Under the pieces are notes generated by a model. It had not been told where the DNA came from. It saw nothing but the letters and a program-made list of their open reading frames with translations, and did no database searches. DNA of 64,000 nucleotides from positions 1 through 64,000 of the forward strand of contig CAJKQK010000001.1 in assembly GCA_905202055.1 (NCBI GenBank), in the 5' to 3' direction. This DNA comes from an uncultured Oxalobacter sp. (GTDB lineage: Bacteria > Pseudomonadota > Gammaproteobacteria > Burkholderiales > Burkholderiaceae_D). The translations under genes and the position numbers were made by a program. Below, one piece after another: positions 26,144 through 35,816 of the stretch. The first letter of the stretch is position 1; every line of letters begins with the position of its first letter.

Positions 26144-26749
26144 ATGCAATTCAATCATTTATGCCGTCATCTGTTTTCATTTGCATTCATCCTGTTGCTT
26201 GCGATGCCTCGTACCGTATTGGCAACCGAAACGGCGAAGTCTGGTACAGATGTCGACTGGATGAGTATTCTCGCGATCGTTTTGATATTCCTTGTTGTTG
26301 CTGGCCTAGTATGGCTGTCTTTTTATGTGAAAAGAGAACGTGCCAATCATGTTCAGGTCATGATCTGGATGTATTGCTCGGTTCTGGACGGAAAATTGCG
26401 CAATCTGATCATCAATCTGCAGGATTCTGTTGAGCTTTTGTGTTCCGATAATTTCGACAATGAACTGTTGAGTATTTCACAGGACAGTTTCTGGCGACTT
26501 GGTGACAGGAAATTGCGTGATGATTTTCTGGATCTGGCAGAAAAATCAGGTCTGGGCGAACTTCAGATCCAGGATATCAATTACGGTTTTGAATGTCTGG
26601 AAGAAGCGGTTGCATACATGAAAAAACTCCAGCATGGCCGGAATGGCAGGCTGGAGATGCTGGCACGCCTTGAAAGAGAACAATTGCAGGATCTGCTGCT
26701 GGGTGCGACACAGGCTTTTGAAGCGGTCAAACGCAAGGTCTGTCCATAA
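26144..26749 (+). CDS. Membrane protein of unknown function
   Basis: A 201-residue protein with a signal peptide or first helix (FSFAFILLLAMPRTVLA), a second membrane span (ILAIVLIFLVVAGLVWLSFYV) and a basic turn, then a helical cytoplasmic domain rich in Leu, Asp and Arg. The topology suggests an envelope-anchored accessory protein. The ribosome site is weak. No family recognised. Confidence 0.65.
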   Translation: MQFNHLCRHLFSFAFILLLAMPRTVLATETAKSGTDVDWMSILAIVLIFLVVAGLVWLSFYVKRERANHVQVMIWMYCSVLDGKLRNLIINLQDSVELLCSDNFDNELLSISQDSFWRLGDRKLRDDFLDLAEKSGLGELQIQDINYGFECLEEAVAYMKKLQHGRNGRLEMLARLEREQLQDLLLGATQAFEAVKRKVCP

Positions 26750-27252
26750 ACTACGTGAAACGTTCACGCCGGAATCACCGGATTGTTCAGTCCGGATCTC
26801 ATTTTCTGGAATACCCGATCGGAATGACGGCATGATTTTTCCATATCCCGGAATAATATTCAGGATTTAAATGGCTTTTTCCGGATGGCTGGAATGAACC
26901 GCAAGACGATAAGGTAATGAAGGTATATAGCGGGACAGGTTGGTATTATGCCGGAAAATGCTGTTTCTGATAAAGTAAATAGATATGGGTGAATAGATAA
27001 ATTTTTACTATCCGAAAACATTTATTTTTAGACAGTCCTTCTGACTATTTAAAAAGGAATGCAATGTTGTTTTGTGGAAATTCAGATAGGTACTAAAATT
27101 GGTATTATTCTGAATTGGGTGTTAAATAAAAAAACCATTGAAATTGCCTGAGGGAAATTTCAATGGTTTTTTTATTGTGTTTCCAGATTTATATCAGATG
27201 ATGGGAGCAAGAAGATTAACTGAAATATTTTTTTATAATGAAAATGTACTTT
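26750..27252. other. AT-rich intergenic region with terminator
   Basis: Nothing coding. A strong symmetric hairpin at 27131-27170 (AAAACCATTGAAATT and AATTTCAATGGTTTT with T tails) would terminate the reverse-strand gene ending at 27253 and possibly forward transcripts. Confidence 0.7.
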
Positions 27253-27753
27253 TTATTCAATTTCAAGTAATCGTTCACTTGTAAAGTGTTTCTCAATGGA
27301 ATCATTAATTATTCTTTTTATTTCGATAAGGCCTGCTATCAGTTTTGGTGAGGGTCTGACGAATCTCAGTCTCTGGTCACCTTCCGGCGCGACCATTCTG
27401 GAGAGAAAAACCCAGTCATCATCCAGAAGAGCCCTGAAATGATGCCTGAATCCCGTAGGTGACAAATGCAGGCTTCTGAACAGTCTTTTGACTGTTAACG
27501 GCCTGTTGAATGCATATTCATTCAACACGAACATCAGTATATCGAAAACCACCAGATTGGATTTGATCGGAAGATGATCTGAAATGGCACAGCGAAGATT
27601 GATGAGTAATGAAACATCGGATTTCAGATTTTTTATATACATGTAATTTGATAACGAATTACAAATTAATGAGTATGGATTGAATCTAATTTTAAACGCT
27701 ATCATTTCTTTTTTCATATTCAAACTGAGTGCTAATTTTAGGTTTCTTTTCAT
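27253..27753 (-). CDS. Winged-helix (MarR-like) DNA-binding protein
   Basis: A protein of up to 166 residues. The C-terminal two thirds look like a winged helix: AFNRPLTVKRLFRSLHLSP as helix-turn-helix, FRALLDDDWVFLSRM as recognition helix and wing, and MVAPEGDQRLRFVRPSP as strand pair. This layout is close to MarR-type species-specific regulators. The start is uncertain: ATGs at 27753, 27717 and 27705 all lack good ribosome sites, and the first codons lie in a 36-bp tandem repeat. It is divergent from the giant autotransporter gene and is its most likely regulator. Base composition is AT-richer than its neighbours, suggesting transfer. Confidence 0.6.
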   Translation of the reverse strand: MKRNLKLALSLNMKKEMIAFKIRFNPYSLICNSLSNYMYIKNLKSDVSLLINLRCAISDHLPIKSNLVVFDILMFVLNEYAFNRPLTVKRLFRSLHLSPTGFRHHFRALLDDDWVFLSRMVAPEGDQRLRFVRPSPKLIAGLIEIKRIINDSIEKHFTSERLLEIE

Positions 27754-27786
27754 ATTCAAATTGAGTGCTAGTTTTGGGTTTCTTTT
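27715..27786. repeat. Tandem 36-bp direct repeat between regulator and autotransporter
   Basis: Two imperfect copies, each starting CATATTCAAA, with about three differences. On the reverse strand they encode KRN-L/P-KLALSLNM twice. They lie at the start of the winged-helix gene and upstream of the autotransporter promoter. Confidence 0.75.
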
Positions 27787-27857
27787 TCAGATGATCCGTT
27801 TATTAATTGTCATTAACATTATTTCCGTTTTTAATTTCCCTTATAAAAGGCATAAAA

Positions 27858-30800
27858 ATGGAAAAAGCGAAAAAGAAACGGATTGCATTAATGGTGGCAT
27901 CGGTGATTTATGCAGGGTTTCCGGTTTTGGTAAATGCGGATAATGAAGGTATTTATCCCGTTACAACTGAATATTATGAAACGCATTATGGAAGCATGTT
28001 GCCGGGAAGTGATGTTTATGTTTCTGAATATTATGCCGATGGTGTAAATGATAATCGTGTCGTTTCCGGCATGTCGCAAAACGGCACGACCCTGGGGGAT
28101 ATGTTTGTCAAGGGTCTCGATAATTTTTATGAGGGGAACGGTAAAGGCGGTTCTGCCAGATTGACCGGGATTGAAGCGAATGGAAAATATGCCACGGGCA
28201 TGGATGTCAATGCCGGTGATGTTCATCTGATGGCGCTGGGAGGTTTTGGAACCGGTGAGGGTGCCTCTGCAAGCGTTTCGGCTGTCCGGCTCGAGAATGG
28301 TTCCAATAATACCCTGACAACGGGCGATCTGTCAGTTGATGCAGTGGCAACAAGTGGCAGCTGTTGCGGAAACGATGGTGAAGCGGGTATCCAGGGTAAT
28401 GCAGGGCTTGCCGGAACGAAAGGCCAGACCGGTGACAATGGTGCGCGCGTTCGCGATGCGGACAATGGCCAGAATGGTGACCGGATCAGGCGCCCGGCGG
28501 CCAGTGGCGCTGATGGTGCCGATGGCGTCAACGGTACAGATGGAAATGACGGGAATGCTGGGAGTAACGGTAACGATGGCGATACGGGCAGTTCTGGCAA
28601 TACCGGGATTGCAGGCAATATCGGCACAACGGGTAAAAAAGGCGACGACGGCGGTATTTTCGAACATGGTCATAAAGGCGGTACGGGAGGCGTCGGAGGC
28701 ACGGGTGCTGATGGAGAAGCCGGCGGTGATGGCAGGCATGGCGATAATGGCGATAACGGTGACAATGGCGCGAATGGGGGGAATGGAGGTAACGGTCAGG
28801 ACGGAATAAGCGGAGCAGCTGGCAGAAACGGCAATAATGGCACAAATGGCGGGAATGCCGCTCACGGTAACGATGGCAAAGCCGGTCTGGCCGGCACCAA
28901 CAGCACAGCGACGGCAGGTGACGACGGTGGCAATGCCACTGCGGCCAAGGCAGGCCCTGCAGGCGGTTCCGCTTTTGCCAGTGGCGTCACGGTAAATCAG
29001 GTTTCCGGGACGACGGTCAGTCTGAACAACATTTTTGTGACATCTGTTGCCGGGACAGGAGGTCAGGGTGGAGACGGTGCCCAGGGTGCGGACGGCATGA
29101 AAGGTGGGACAGGTGCCGCTGGAGGCAACGGTGGCAATGGAAGCAGGGCAGGAAAAGCCGGTAACGCCGGTCACGGTTCGGCTGGACAGGATGGTGGCAA
29201 TGGCGGAAGCGGTGGTCAGGGTGGCCAGGGTGGTAATGGCGGAGCCGGTGGGGATGGAGGCAACGGAGGCGCTGGTGGCGACGGCGGTTCCGGTGGAGAT
29301 GGCGGAGCTGGCGGCCAGGGTGGTCAGGGAGGACAAGGCGGCAAGGGCGGTACTGTCGGCATTCATGGCATTCATGGTGGTGATGGCGGTACCGGAGGCC
29401 AGGGTGGTAATGGTGGTGATGGTCATGACGGCGGTGATGCCGGAAATGGAGGAAAAGGCGGCAAGGGCGGTAAAGGCGGCGTAGGTGGTCTGGGTGGCAA
29501 TGGCGGTAACGGAGCTCTCGGCGGCAACGGCGGCAACGGTGGAAATGCCGGTATGGCCGGAAATGGTGGTAACGGCGGTAACGGTGGTGTGGGCGCTGAC
29601 GGTCTTGACGGCCTTTCCGGCGGCAAGGCAGGTTTGTCCACTGCCGGGGCGGCCGGAGGCGTTGGCGGTGACGCAGTCAGCATAGGTTTCTCCGCTGAAA
29701 ACAGTAACGCATTTGTGGTCAGTGTAAATGAAACCGTTGCTGTTTCGGCTTTTGCCGGAGTTGGCGGCAATGGCGGACAGGGCGCCGACGGCGCCAGAGG
29801 GGGTGACGGCGGCAACGGTGGCGCAGGCGGCAGAGGTGGTAACGGTGCCGATGGCAGCGATGGCGGCCGGGGTGGCAATGCCGGTGCCGGTGGCGACGGC
29901 GGAGCCGGAGGCCAGGGTGGAACCGATGGCACAGGCGGTAAAGGTGGTCAGGGCGGCGCAGCCGGAACTGGGGGTGCTGCCGGAACGGGTGGTGCAGCTG
30001 GAACAGGTGGCGCTGCCGGGTTGGGTGGCGCCGGTGGTGAAGGCGGCAAGGGCGGCACCTTTGGTCTCTGGAACGGAGACAATGGCAAGAAAGGTTCTCA
30101 AGGCGCTGCCGGCAATCAGGGCAGTGATGGAGTGATCGGAAAAGACGGCGTTCAGGGCGATGATGGCAGCGAAGGCGCTCCTGGTGATGACGGCCTGGCC
30201 GGAACGACGGGCGCAGGTGGCAAGGGAGGAAATGGCGGCCATGCCGGACTGGCTTCCGGCGGCGGCCGCGGTGGTAATGGTGGCAATGGCGGCAGAGGTG
30301 GCAACGGCGGTAATGGGGCCGATGGCCAGTCGGGAAGTGACGGGCAGGCCGGAGGCCTTGGTGCAGCAGGCGGTGATGCCAGGGCAACCGGTGTCCGAAT
30401 GGAAAATACCTCGATGCAGATGTCCGTTGGTGGTGGCGTTTACATTGCGGCATTCGCGGGAGACGGGGGTTATGGTGGCGATGGCGGCAAGGCTGGCGCA
30501 GGCGGCAAGGGAGGTGAAGCCGGTAGAGGCGGTGAAGGCGGCAATGCCGGCAAAGCGGGCCGGGGCGGGGCTGGCGGATATGGGGCACCGGGTGGCGAAG
30601 GAGGTGATGCCGGTTTCGATGGAGTTGGTTCTGTTGCAGCGGCAGCCGGTCGGGATGGCAGAAATTCCCGCAACGCACACAGAGGTGACGATGGGCGAAA
30701 TGGCCGAAAAGGCCAGCGGGGCAACAATGGCGTGAGAGGCCAGGATGGCGACTATGGCGCTAACGGGGCTGGAGGCTCGGGCGGCGATGGCGGTAGCGCC

Positions 30801-33044
30801 ACGGCAGTTGGTTTCGGTGTTACCGGGACTTCTTCTCTCATACTTTCGGCAGGAGAGATTGATGTCTTCGCCCTGGGTGGGGACGGTGGAGATGGTGGTG
30901 ATGGCGCCCATATCCCGCGCCGCCGCGGCAATCATGGCAACTGGAATGTCAACAGGCCCGTTCCGGCTGATAACGGCAATGCAGGTGCAGGCGGCAATGC
31001 TTCGGCTGTCGGGCTTTATGCTGAAGGTGCCTCGACCCTGCTCGTTAACGCGTCTGATGTGACAGCACAGGCATATGGCGGCAATGCCGGTTTTGCAGGC
31101 GATGGCCGCAGCTCCACTGGTGAAGGGAACGTCGGCGGAAGTGCGGAGGCTTACGGGATCGTGATGAGAGGAGGCGCCGATAATCCATTGAAAGCGGATA
31201 TTACGGTCAATTCCGTCAACGCCAGCGCGACAGCCGGGTTCAGTACCGGTGAAGCCGATACGGCAATGGCGACGGCAAAAGCAGTGGAAATTCGCAATGC
31301 GGTTGTCAAGGTCTCTTCACATCAAGGTAACGATCTGAATTTTGTCGCAAAAGCAACGGGGCCTGGTTTGCCAGATTCATCTGTCCAGTCGTTGGCCCTT
31401 GATGTGAAAGATTCATTCCTTATTCTGGATGCTGGCGGCAAGCAGGGAAACAATATCAATTTGACTGGCACCATTGATGTCGCCAATTCAAATCTGATAT
31501 TGAAGTCGAATGCAGTCATCAGTAATAATACCGGCGACAGTTCTCTGGGGCGTGCCATTACGACGACCCCTGACGGCAAGCTGATCCTGGACGGCTCTAC
31601 TCTGGAACTGGCGGGCAATCTCGACGTTGGCCATGATCTGAACATGACGAATTCGACGATTTCATTTTATGAAAGTGAAAGCAACGTCGGAACCGCCGAA
31701 CACAAAAGGCAGTACAAAGGTACGGATTATGGCGTCATCACGGTAGGAAGCGACAGCACGGCGCCGACTCCCGGTACTTTCATCAAGGACGGCAACAATA
31801 CCATTAATATGCGTACCGACATTGCCAACAACCGCGGGGATTTGATCCATGTCGCAGGCAATGTCACGACTGCGGATAATGGCAAGGTCAAGCTGAATGT
31901 CTTCGATCAGGGGATGAAAAACGGCCTGGGGTCGGTCGCGGGTGACAATGTCAATCCGCTGGGTCTGGTTGTCGTTTCCAACGATGGCAATAATCTGGCC
32001 AATTATTCCCTTGAAACCGGTACACGTTACGATAATACGGTTTTCAATTACACCTACGACAACATTCAGGTAGCACAGGATGAGAACGGTCATATTGTCC
32101 TGAATGCACTGGCAACGGAAGACCGGCTGACTCAATATGAATTGTCGAACGCTCCGAAAACCGCTCTGGATTCGAACATGGCGGCAGCCAATGTATTGAT
32201 GCGTGACGATACGCTTGCAAAACGGCTGGGTGAATTGCGTGACAACCGGAAAGAGGAAGGTTTGTGGGCACGCTACCAGTATGGCAATACCAAAATTGAA
32301 GGTGTGCGCAAGGTTGACCAGAAGTTCAATGGTATCCAGATCGGTTTCGATCATGCCGTAAACCCGAACTGGCGTGTCGGAGGTGCCGCCGGTTATGAAC
32401 ATGCCAATAACGATTTTGTTTATGGCAGTGGCAAAACCAAGAGCAAGAGCCTGTCTCTGTATGCAACCTGGCTGGCAGACAAAGGCCATTATGTGGATAT
32501 CGTCCTGAAGGGTGCGAAAATCGACAGCAAGTACGATACGTGGGGTGGAACTTTCTTCCAGAAGAACCATGCCGATTTCGACAGCAATGCCTGGTCGTTC
32601 TCTGTGGAGTACGGTTATAACCATGAGTTCGGCAATGGCTGGTTTGTCGAGCCGCAGGTTCAGGCTTTTCTGGGAACGCTGGGCAGTGCATCTTACGACT
32701 ACGGTCATGAAGATGGGTCGATGCATGTCAAAAACGATAGCGTGACGTCTGCCCGACTGCGCGGTGGTCTTCTCGCCGGTTACAAAATGAATGCCAGATC
32801 GCGTATTTACGCCAAGGCTTCGGTCCTGCATGAATTCGACGGCGATGTTGAAACGCGCATTACAGCCGACCGGAAAACGGCGAAACTGACGGATTCGTTC
32901 GGAGGCACTTATTATCTGTATGGCGTGGGCGTGAATTTTATTCCGACGGATAACATGAGTGTTTATTTCGATCTTGAACGGACAGCCAATGGCGTTTCGA
33001 AAACGGATCTGGGCGTCAATCTGGGAGTGCGTTACTCATTCTGA
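27858..33044 (+). CDS. Giant glycine-rich autotransporter (type Va)
   Basis: A 1728-residue protein. Signal peptide 1-27 (KKRIALMVASVIYAGFPVLVNA). From about residue 170 to 1035 it is dominated by GGxGG, GNGG and collagen-like GxY runs, resembling mycobacterial PE_PGRS in composition. These runs are broken by about eight non-glycine modules of some 35 residues with alternating hydrophobics (for example SAFASGVTVNQVSG). Residues 1035-1430 look like an ordinary beta-helix passenger, and about 1440-1728 form an autotransporter beta-barrel ending in GVRYSF. The barrel exports the passenger to the cell surface. The start at 27858 has AAAGG upstream and a good signal peptide. Hairpin 33049-33086 follows. 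Confidence 0.9.
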   Translation: MEKAKKKRIALMVASVIYAGFPVLVNADNEGIYPVTTEYYETHYGSMLPGSDVYVSEYYADGVNDNRVVSGMSQNGTTLGDMFVKGLDNFYEGNGKGGSARLTGIEANGKYATGMDVNAGDVHLMALGGFGTGEGASASVSAVRLENGSNNTLTTGDLSVDAVATSGSCCGNDGEAGIQGNAGLAGTKGQTGDNGARVRDADNGQNGDRIRRPAASGADGADGVNGTDGNDGNAGSNGNDGDTGSSGNTGIAGNIGTTGKKGDDGGIFEHGHKGGTGGVGGTGADGEAGGDGRHGDNGDNGDNGANGGNGGNGQDGISGAAGRNGNNGTNGGNAAHGNDGKAGLAGTNSTATAGDDGGNATAAKAGPAGGSAFASGVTVNQVSGTTVSLNNIFVTSVAGTGGQGGDGAQGADGMKGGTGAAGGNGGNGSRAGKAGNAGHGSAGQDGGNGGSGGQGGQGGNGGAGGDGGNGGAGGDGGSGGDGGAGGQGGQGGQGGKGGTVGIHGIHGGDGGTGGQGGNGGDGHDGGDAGNGGKGGKGGKGGVGGLGGNGGNGALGGNGGNGGNAGMAGNGGNGGNGGVGADGLDGLSGGKAGLSTAGAAGGVGGDAVSIGFSAENSNAFVVSVNETVAVSAFAGVGGNGGQGADGARGGDGGNGGAGGRGGNGADGSDGGRGGNAGAGGDGGAGGQGGTDGTGGKGGQGGAAGTGGAAGTGGAAGTGGAAGLGGAGGEGGKGGTFGLWNGDNGKKGSQGAAGNQGSDGVIGKDGVQGDDGSEGAPGDDGLAGTTGAGGKGGNGGHAGLASGGGRGGNGGNGGRGGNGGNGADGQSGSDGQAGGLGAAGGDARATGVRMENTSMQMSVGGGVYIAAFAGDGGYGGDGGKAGAGGKGGEAGRGGEGGNAGKAGRGGAGGYGAPGGEGGDAGFDGVGSVAAAAGRDGRNSRNAHRGDDGRNGRKGQRGNNGVRGQDGDYGANGAGGSGGDGGSATAVGFGVTGTSSLILSAGEIDVFALGGDGGDGGDGAHIPRRRGNHGNWNVNRPVPADNGNAGAGGNASAVGLYAEGASTLLVNASDVTAQAYGGNAGFAGDGRSSTGEGNVGGSAEAYGIVMRGGADNPLKADITVNSVNASATAGFSTGEADTAMATAKAVEIRNAVVKVSSHQGNDLNFVAKATGPGLPDSSVQSLALDVKDSFLILDAGGKQGNNINLTGTIDVANSNLILKSNAVISNNTGDSSLGRAITTTPDGKLILDGSTLELAGNLDVGHDLNMTNSTISFYESESNVGTAEHKRQYKGTDYGVITVGSDSTAPTPGTFIKDGNNTINMRTDIANNRGDLIHVAGNVTTADNGKVKLNVFDQGMKNGLGSVAGDNVNPLGLVVVSNDGNNLANYSLETGTRYDNTVFNYTYDNIQVAQDENGHIVLNALATEDRLTQYELSNAPKTALDSNMAAANVLMRDDTLAKRLGELRDNRKEEGLWARYQYGNTKIEGVRKVDQKFNGIQIGFDHAVNPNWRVGGAAGYEHANNDFVYGSGKTKSKSLSLYATWLADKGHYVDIVLKGAKIDSKYDTWGGTFFQKNHADFDSNAWSFSVEYGYNHEFGNGWFVEPQVQAFLGTLGSASYDYGHEDGSMHVKNDSVTSARLRGGLLAGYKMNARSRIYAKASVLHEFDGDVETRITADRKTAKLTDSFGGTYYLYGVGVNFIPTDNMSVYFDLERTANGVSKTDLGVNLGVRYSF
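28370..30960 (+). repeat. Glycine-codon repeat DNA of the autotransporter
   Basis: Low-complexity GGN GGN AAY-type codon repeats (GGTGGTAATGGCGGC-like). Reverse-strand frames through this region stay open because of composition. It is prone to slippage and assembly error. Confidence 0.9.
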
Positions 33045-33244
33045 TCATGATGGCCGGGAAAGCCTGTCAGGTTTCCCGGCCATCTTGTCTGATGAGGCAT
33101 TTGTGGAAATATTCTTTTTCCGGTCCCGGTTTCTTTGGATGAGCCAGCCGGATTTCAGGAAGGATGTCCGGAAGGTTTGATGGAGATGCTTCAGCTTTAT
33201 CATTATCGGGAAAAGCGACAATTCTGCCTGTTATGAAAAAGACT

Positions 33245-33277
33245 AAAAAAGCCTGACATTACTGTCAGGCTTTTTTT
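33245..33277. terminator. Intrinsic terminator between convergent genes
   Basis: AAAAAAGCCTGACA and TGTCAGGCTTTTTTT arms. It ends the lipoprotein gene on the reverse strand and backs up the autotransporter hairpin. Confidence 0.92.
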
Positions 33278-33308
33278 ATGATGCCTGATGGATCAGGCAA
33301 ACCGGTTT

Positions 33309-34064
33309 TTATTGAACGACCATATCCATAACGTAAGCCTGATTTGGCGCATTGACGGGCGGGTTGGCGATGTTATAACGTTTCAGGCGCAATATGTGGC
33401 CCATGCCGTCGTGTCTGTACCCTTCAATGTTCGGATAGAAAGGACGCCATGTGCTGGTGCCGTTCATGACGCCGTTGTTGTCGTAATAGACGTCACGGAC
33501 CTGAAGGCATTGTTTCAGTGGCATTCCCGGGAGGGAGCATGCCACGGTCGATGAAGCGACTTCCATGAAGATGGTTTCGCCGCTGCCACCATAACGGACG
33601 TCAGCAGTAGGACGGCCGGTGAAGGTCAGCGTGTTGCCGTCAGTGAAACGCAGTTTCATGACGGGAGTGGCGCTCATGAAAAGATCGATGTTGGCTTTTT
33701 TCCGGAACTGGGCGGCAACCTGCTGTTCCAGGGTATTCAGCTGGGGTGCGCAGAGCATCCGCGTCGATACCATATCGCTGAATGTCACCATGTTTTCATT
33801 CAGCAGATAATTGCCTGACATGACGTTACACGTGTTTGAAACAGTAAAACGGTTGGCACTGAAATCGACCTGAACCGGTTTTGACGGCTGAACGAACAGA
33901 TAATTCAGGCGCTGGCCCCGATGATTGGTCGCATCGGTCAGTTGCCAATGGAATGCATCAAGTGAATTGACCGCCTGTGAAATGGGTGGGTTGGAGTCGG
34001 GCATTTGGGCACAACCGACCAGGACAAGCGGAGCTACCAATAAAGACAATAAATAACGCTTCAT
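33309..34064 (-). CDS. META-domain lipoprotein (HslJ-like)
   Basis: A 251-residue outer-membrane-type lipoprotein with lipobox LVGC at residues 15-18. Residues 35-145 form a META domain (FHWQLTDATN at the start, RFTVSNTCNVMSGNY in the core). A second domain after 150 resembles DUF4377 with two cysteines. META/HslJ proteins are linked to stress and novobiocin or heat responses; no enzymatic role is known. GGAG precedes the ATG. Confidence 0.85.
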   Translation of the reverse strand: MKRYLLSLLVAPLVLVGCAQMPDSNPPISQAVNSLDAFHWQLTDATNHRGQRLNYLFVQPSKPVQVDFSANRFTVSNTCNVMSGNYLLNENMVTFSDMVSTRMLCAPQLNTLEQQVAAQFRKKANIDLFMSATPVMKLRFTDGNTLTFTGRPTADVRYGGSGETIFMEVASSTVACSLPGMPLKQCLQVRDVYYDNNGVMNGTSTWRPFYPNIEGYRHDGMGHILRLKRYNIANPPVNAPNQAYVMDMVVQ

Positions 34065-34347
34065 ATTATTCTCCAGGGATAATTTTGCCAGCCAAAAACA
34101 GGGACTGGAAGAAATGGGGGCACTTCTTTTTCACACATGAAAATGTAACATTGTGGGGACGGGAAGTGCTTCGATTTATCAAACTTGTTTCAATTTTCCT
34201 GAAAGACATATCGGGGCTGCACGCCCGCATGCCCTTGCGACAATGTGACAGGCCTCATACTCTTAAGTTCAGGGGTTTGTGGAATATGCGGCATTAACGT
34301 ATAAGCCTTTGGTCGTGATCAAATACCGGAAATCAGAAGGAACGAAA

Positions 34348-34376
34348 AAAGAGCTTTCGGCAAGAAAGCTCTTTCA
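34348..34376 (-). terminator. Terminator of the periplasmic nitroreductase-fold gene
   Basis: AAAGAGCTTTC and GAAAGCTCTTT arms around GGCAA, 14 bases past the stop of the gene at 34390-35007. Confidence 0.88.
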
Positions 34377-34389
34377 TGAATGGATTGGT

Positions 34390-35007
34390 TTATTTCTTGC
34401 CGATCAGCATCAGGTTCAGGGGCTTTTCATCCGGCTTCAGTTTCAGGGCATGGCGCAATCGGGTCTCGTCTGTTGAAATGACGTAACGGCCTTCTATTGC
34501 CTGGGATTCCGCAGCCAGATAGATGTTTTGCGTCATGGCTCCGGAAGCGATCCAGGCATAATCCGGTTTGGTGCCGCTGTCTGCCACAAAGACGAGGACA
34601 ACGGGCGACTGGCCGACAATCGGCTGCGGCCCGGCTTTTTCCCTGACATCCTGTTTCGATATTTCAATCAGGCGATTCTGTTTCCAGTCGTATCGGAAAA
34701 CGCCACTGTTATCGAGCACGTAAATGGTGTTGTAAGGGGCTTTTCCCATGGCAAACGGGACAGTCCAGCCTTTGCCGAAACGGTTTTTCCCGGATGCGGC
34801 CCATAACAGGTTGGACAGTTCCTGTTTCGAAATGTCCTTTAAGGGAAATTCACTGGCTTTGGCTGAATGGCGACTGTTCAGTGCAGCGAAAACCCCCATC
34901 CCGGCGGATGTTGTCGGAGCAGGCAGGATAACGTCTGCCCAGGCAGGCGCGCTGACGAAAGTCATGGCGGCCAGTGCGCACAGGATGCGTTTACGGTTGT
35001 CGAACAT
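34390..35007 (-). CDS. Exported SagB/nitroreductase-like protein
   Basis: A 205-residue protein with signal peptide (RILCALAAMTFVSAPAWA). The mature part starts VILPAPTTSAGMGVFAALNSRHSAK and matches the FMN nitroreductase/SagB-type fold (SKQELSNLLWAASGKNR, MTQNIYLAAESQ). Export to the periplasm is unusual for this flavin family but known for SagB-like proteins of proteobacteria. The substrate is unknown. It lies directly downstream of, and on the same strand as, a cytosolic nitroreductase, with 11 bases between them, so the two are probably co-transcribed. Confidence 0.82.
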   Translation of the reverse strand: MFDNRKRILCALAAMTFVSAPAWADVILPAPTTSAGMGVFAALNSRHSAKASEFPLKDISKQELSNLLWAASGKNRFGKGWTVPFAMGKAPYNTIYVLDNSGVFRYDWKQNRLIEISKQDVREKAGPQPIVGQSPVVLVFVADSGTKPDYAWIASGAMTQNIYLAAESQAIEGRYVISTDETRLRHALKLKPDEKPLNLMLIGKK

Positions 35008-35018
35008 GGCACTTTCCC

Positions 35019-35576
35019 TTATTTGACGAAGTGGATGACGTCGCGACGACGTTCAGGGGTAGACGGTTTTTCATCGGCATATCCCAGTGAAACGGCAAAC
35101 TGGGGTTTGTAGCCCTCGGGAATGCCGAGTTCTTTCATGAGTGTGGCTGCGACGGCAGGATCTTCAAAAGCCTGTGTGAAACTGGCAAGATAGCAGGAAC
35201 CGAGCCCCAGCGCGTTGGCGGCAACACACATGTTCTGTGTGGCATTGGCACAATCGACACGGGCGTTTCGGTTATCGTTTCCGGACACGATGATGACGGT
35301 GGGGGCATTATAGAAAGGGGAGAAATCGGGATCGTCCGCTTTTTCCAGGCTGCGCGCATCTCCCATTTTACGCAGTGTGTCGGCGGCAGCATCCCTCAGC
35401 TTTTTCAGCATGTCCTTATTCTGGATGACCGTGAAATCCCAGGATTGCAGGTTTCGCGATGTCGCGGCGTAAATGGCGGCTTCCAGAATCCAGTTGAGGT
35501 CGCGTTCCGGAATCTGGGTGGGTTTGTAGGACCGGATGCTTCTGCGGGTCAACATGGAGTTAATCGTCTCATTCAT
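35019..35576 (-). CDS. Nitroreductase family protein
   Basis: A 185-residue FMN-dependent oxidoreductase: SMLTRRSIRSYKPTQIP at the start (FMN phosphate contacts), AAIYAATSRNLQSWDF and ANALGLGSCYLASF (flavin ring region). Such enzymes reduce nitro groups, quinones or enones with NAD(P)H. AAGGAG eight bases before the ATG at 35576 fixes the start. It probably heads a two-gene unit with the exported paralogue. Confidence 0.9.
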   Translation of the reverse strand: MNETINSMLTRRSIRSYKPTQIPERDLNWILEAAIYAATSRNLQSWDFTVIQNKDMLKKLRDAAADTLRKMGDARSLEKADDPDFSPFYNAPTVIIVSGNDNRNARVDCANATQNMCVAANALGLGSCYLASFTQAFEDPAVAATLMKELGIPEGYKPQFAVSLGYADEKPSTPERRRDVIHFVK

Positions 35577-35762
35577 GAGCAATCTCCTTGAAAGATGGGT
35601 TTAAAGCCTTGAAGGCTGTGTACGGTTAGGGATGAAGCTTATTAGAACACTGTTTTTTTGCCCTGTAAACGTGAAGTCCTTCATATTCGTTTTGACTGTT
35701 TCAGCTTGTTTTGACTCCGTACGGAAAGAATAAGTTGCCGTCTTCGCGTATTGAGATCAAAA

Positions 35763-35795
35763 AAAGGACTATCTTTCAGGATAGCCCTTTTCATG
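35763..35795 (-). terminator. Terminator of the phosphoethanolamine transferase gene
   Basis: A hairpin with arms AAAAGGACTATC and GATAGCCCTTTT (one mismatch) about 20 bases beyond the stop at 35817. Confidence 0.75.
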
Positions 35796-35816
35796 AAGTT
35801 GAAGAAGCAGGCGAAA

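Noticed and set aside
28332..30935. An 867-codon open frame on the reverse strand across the autotransporter
   Set aside because: It is open only because glycine-codon repeats produce Ala/Thr/Ser/Ile-rich complement; the forward frame has signal peptide and barrel.
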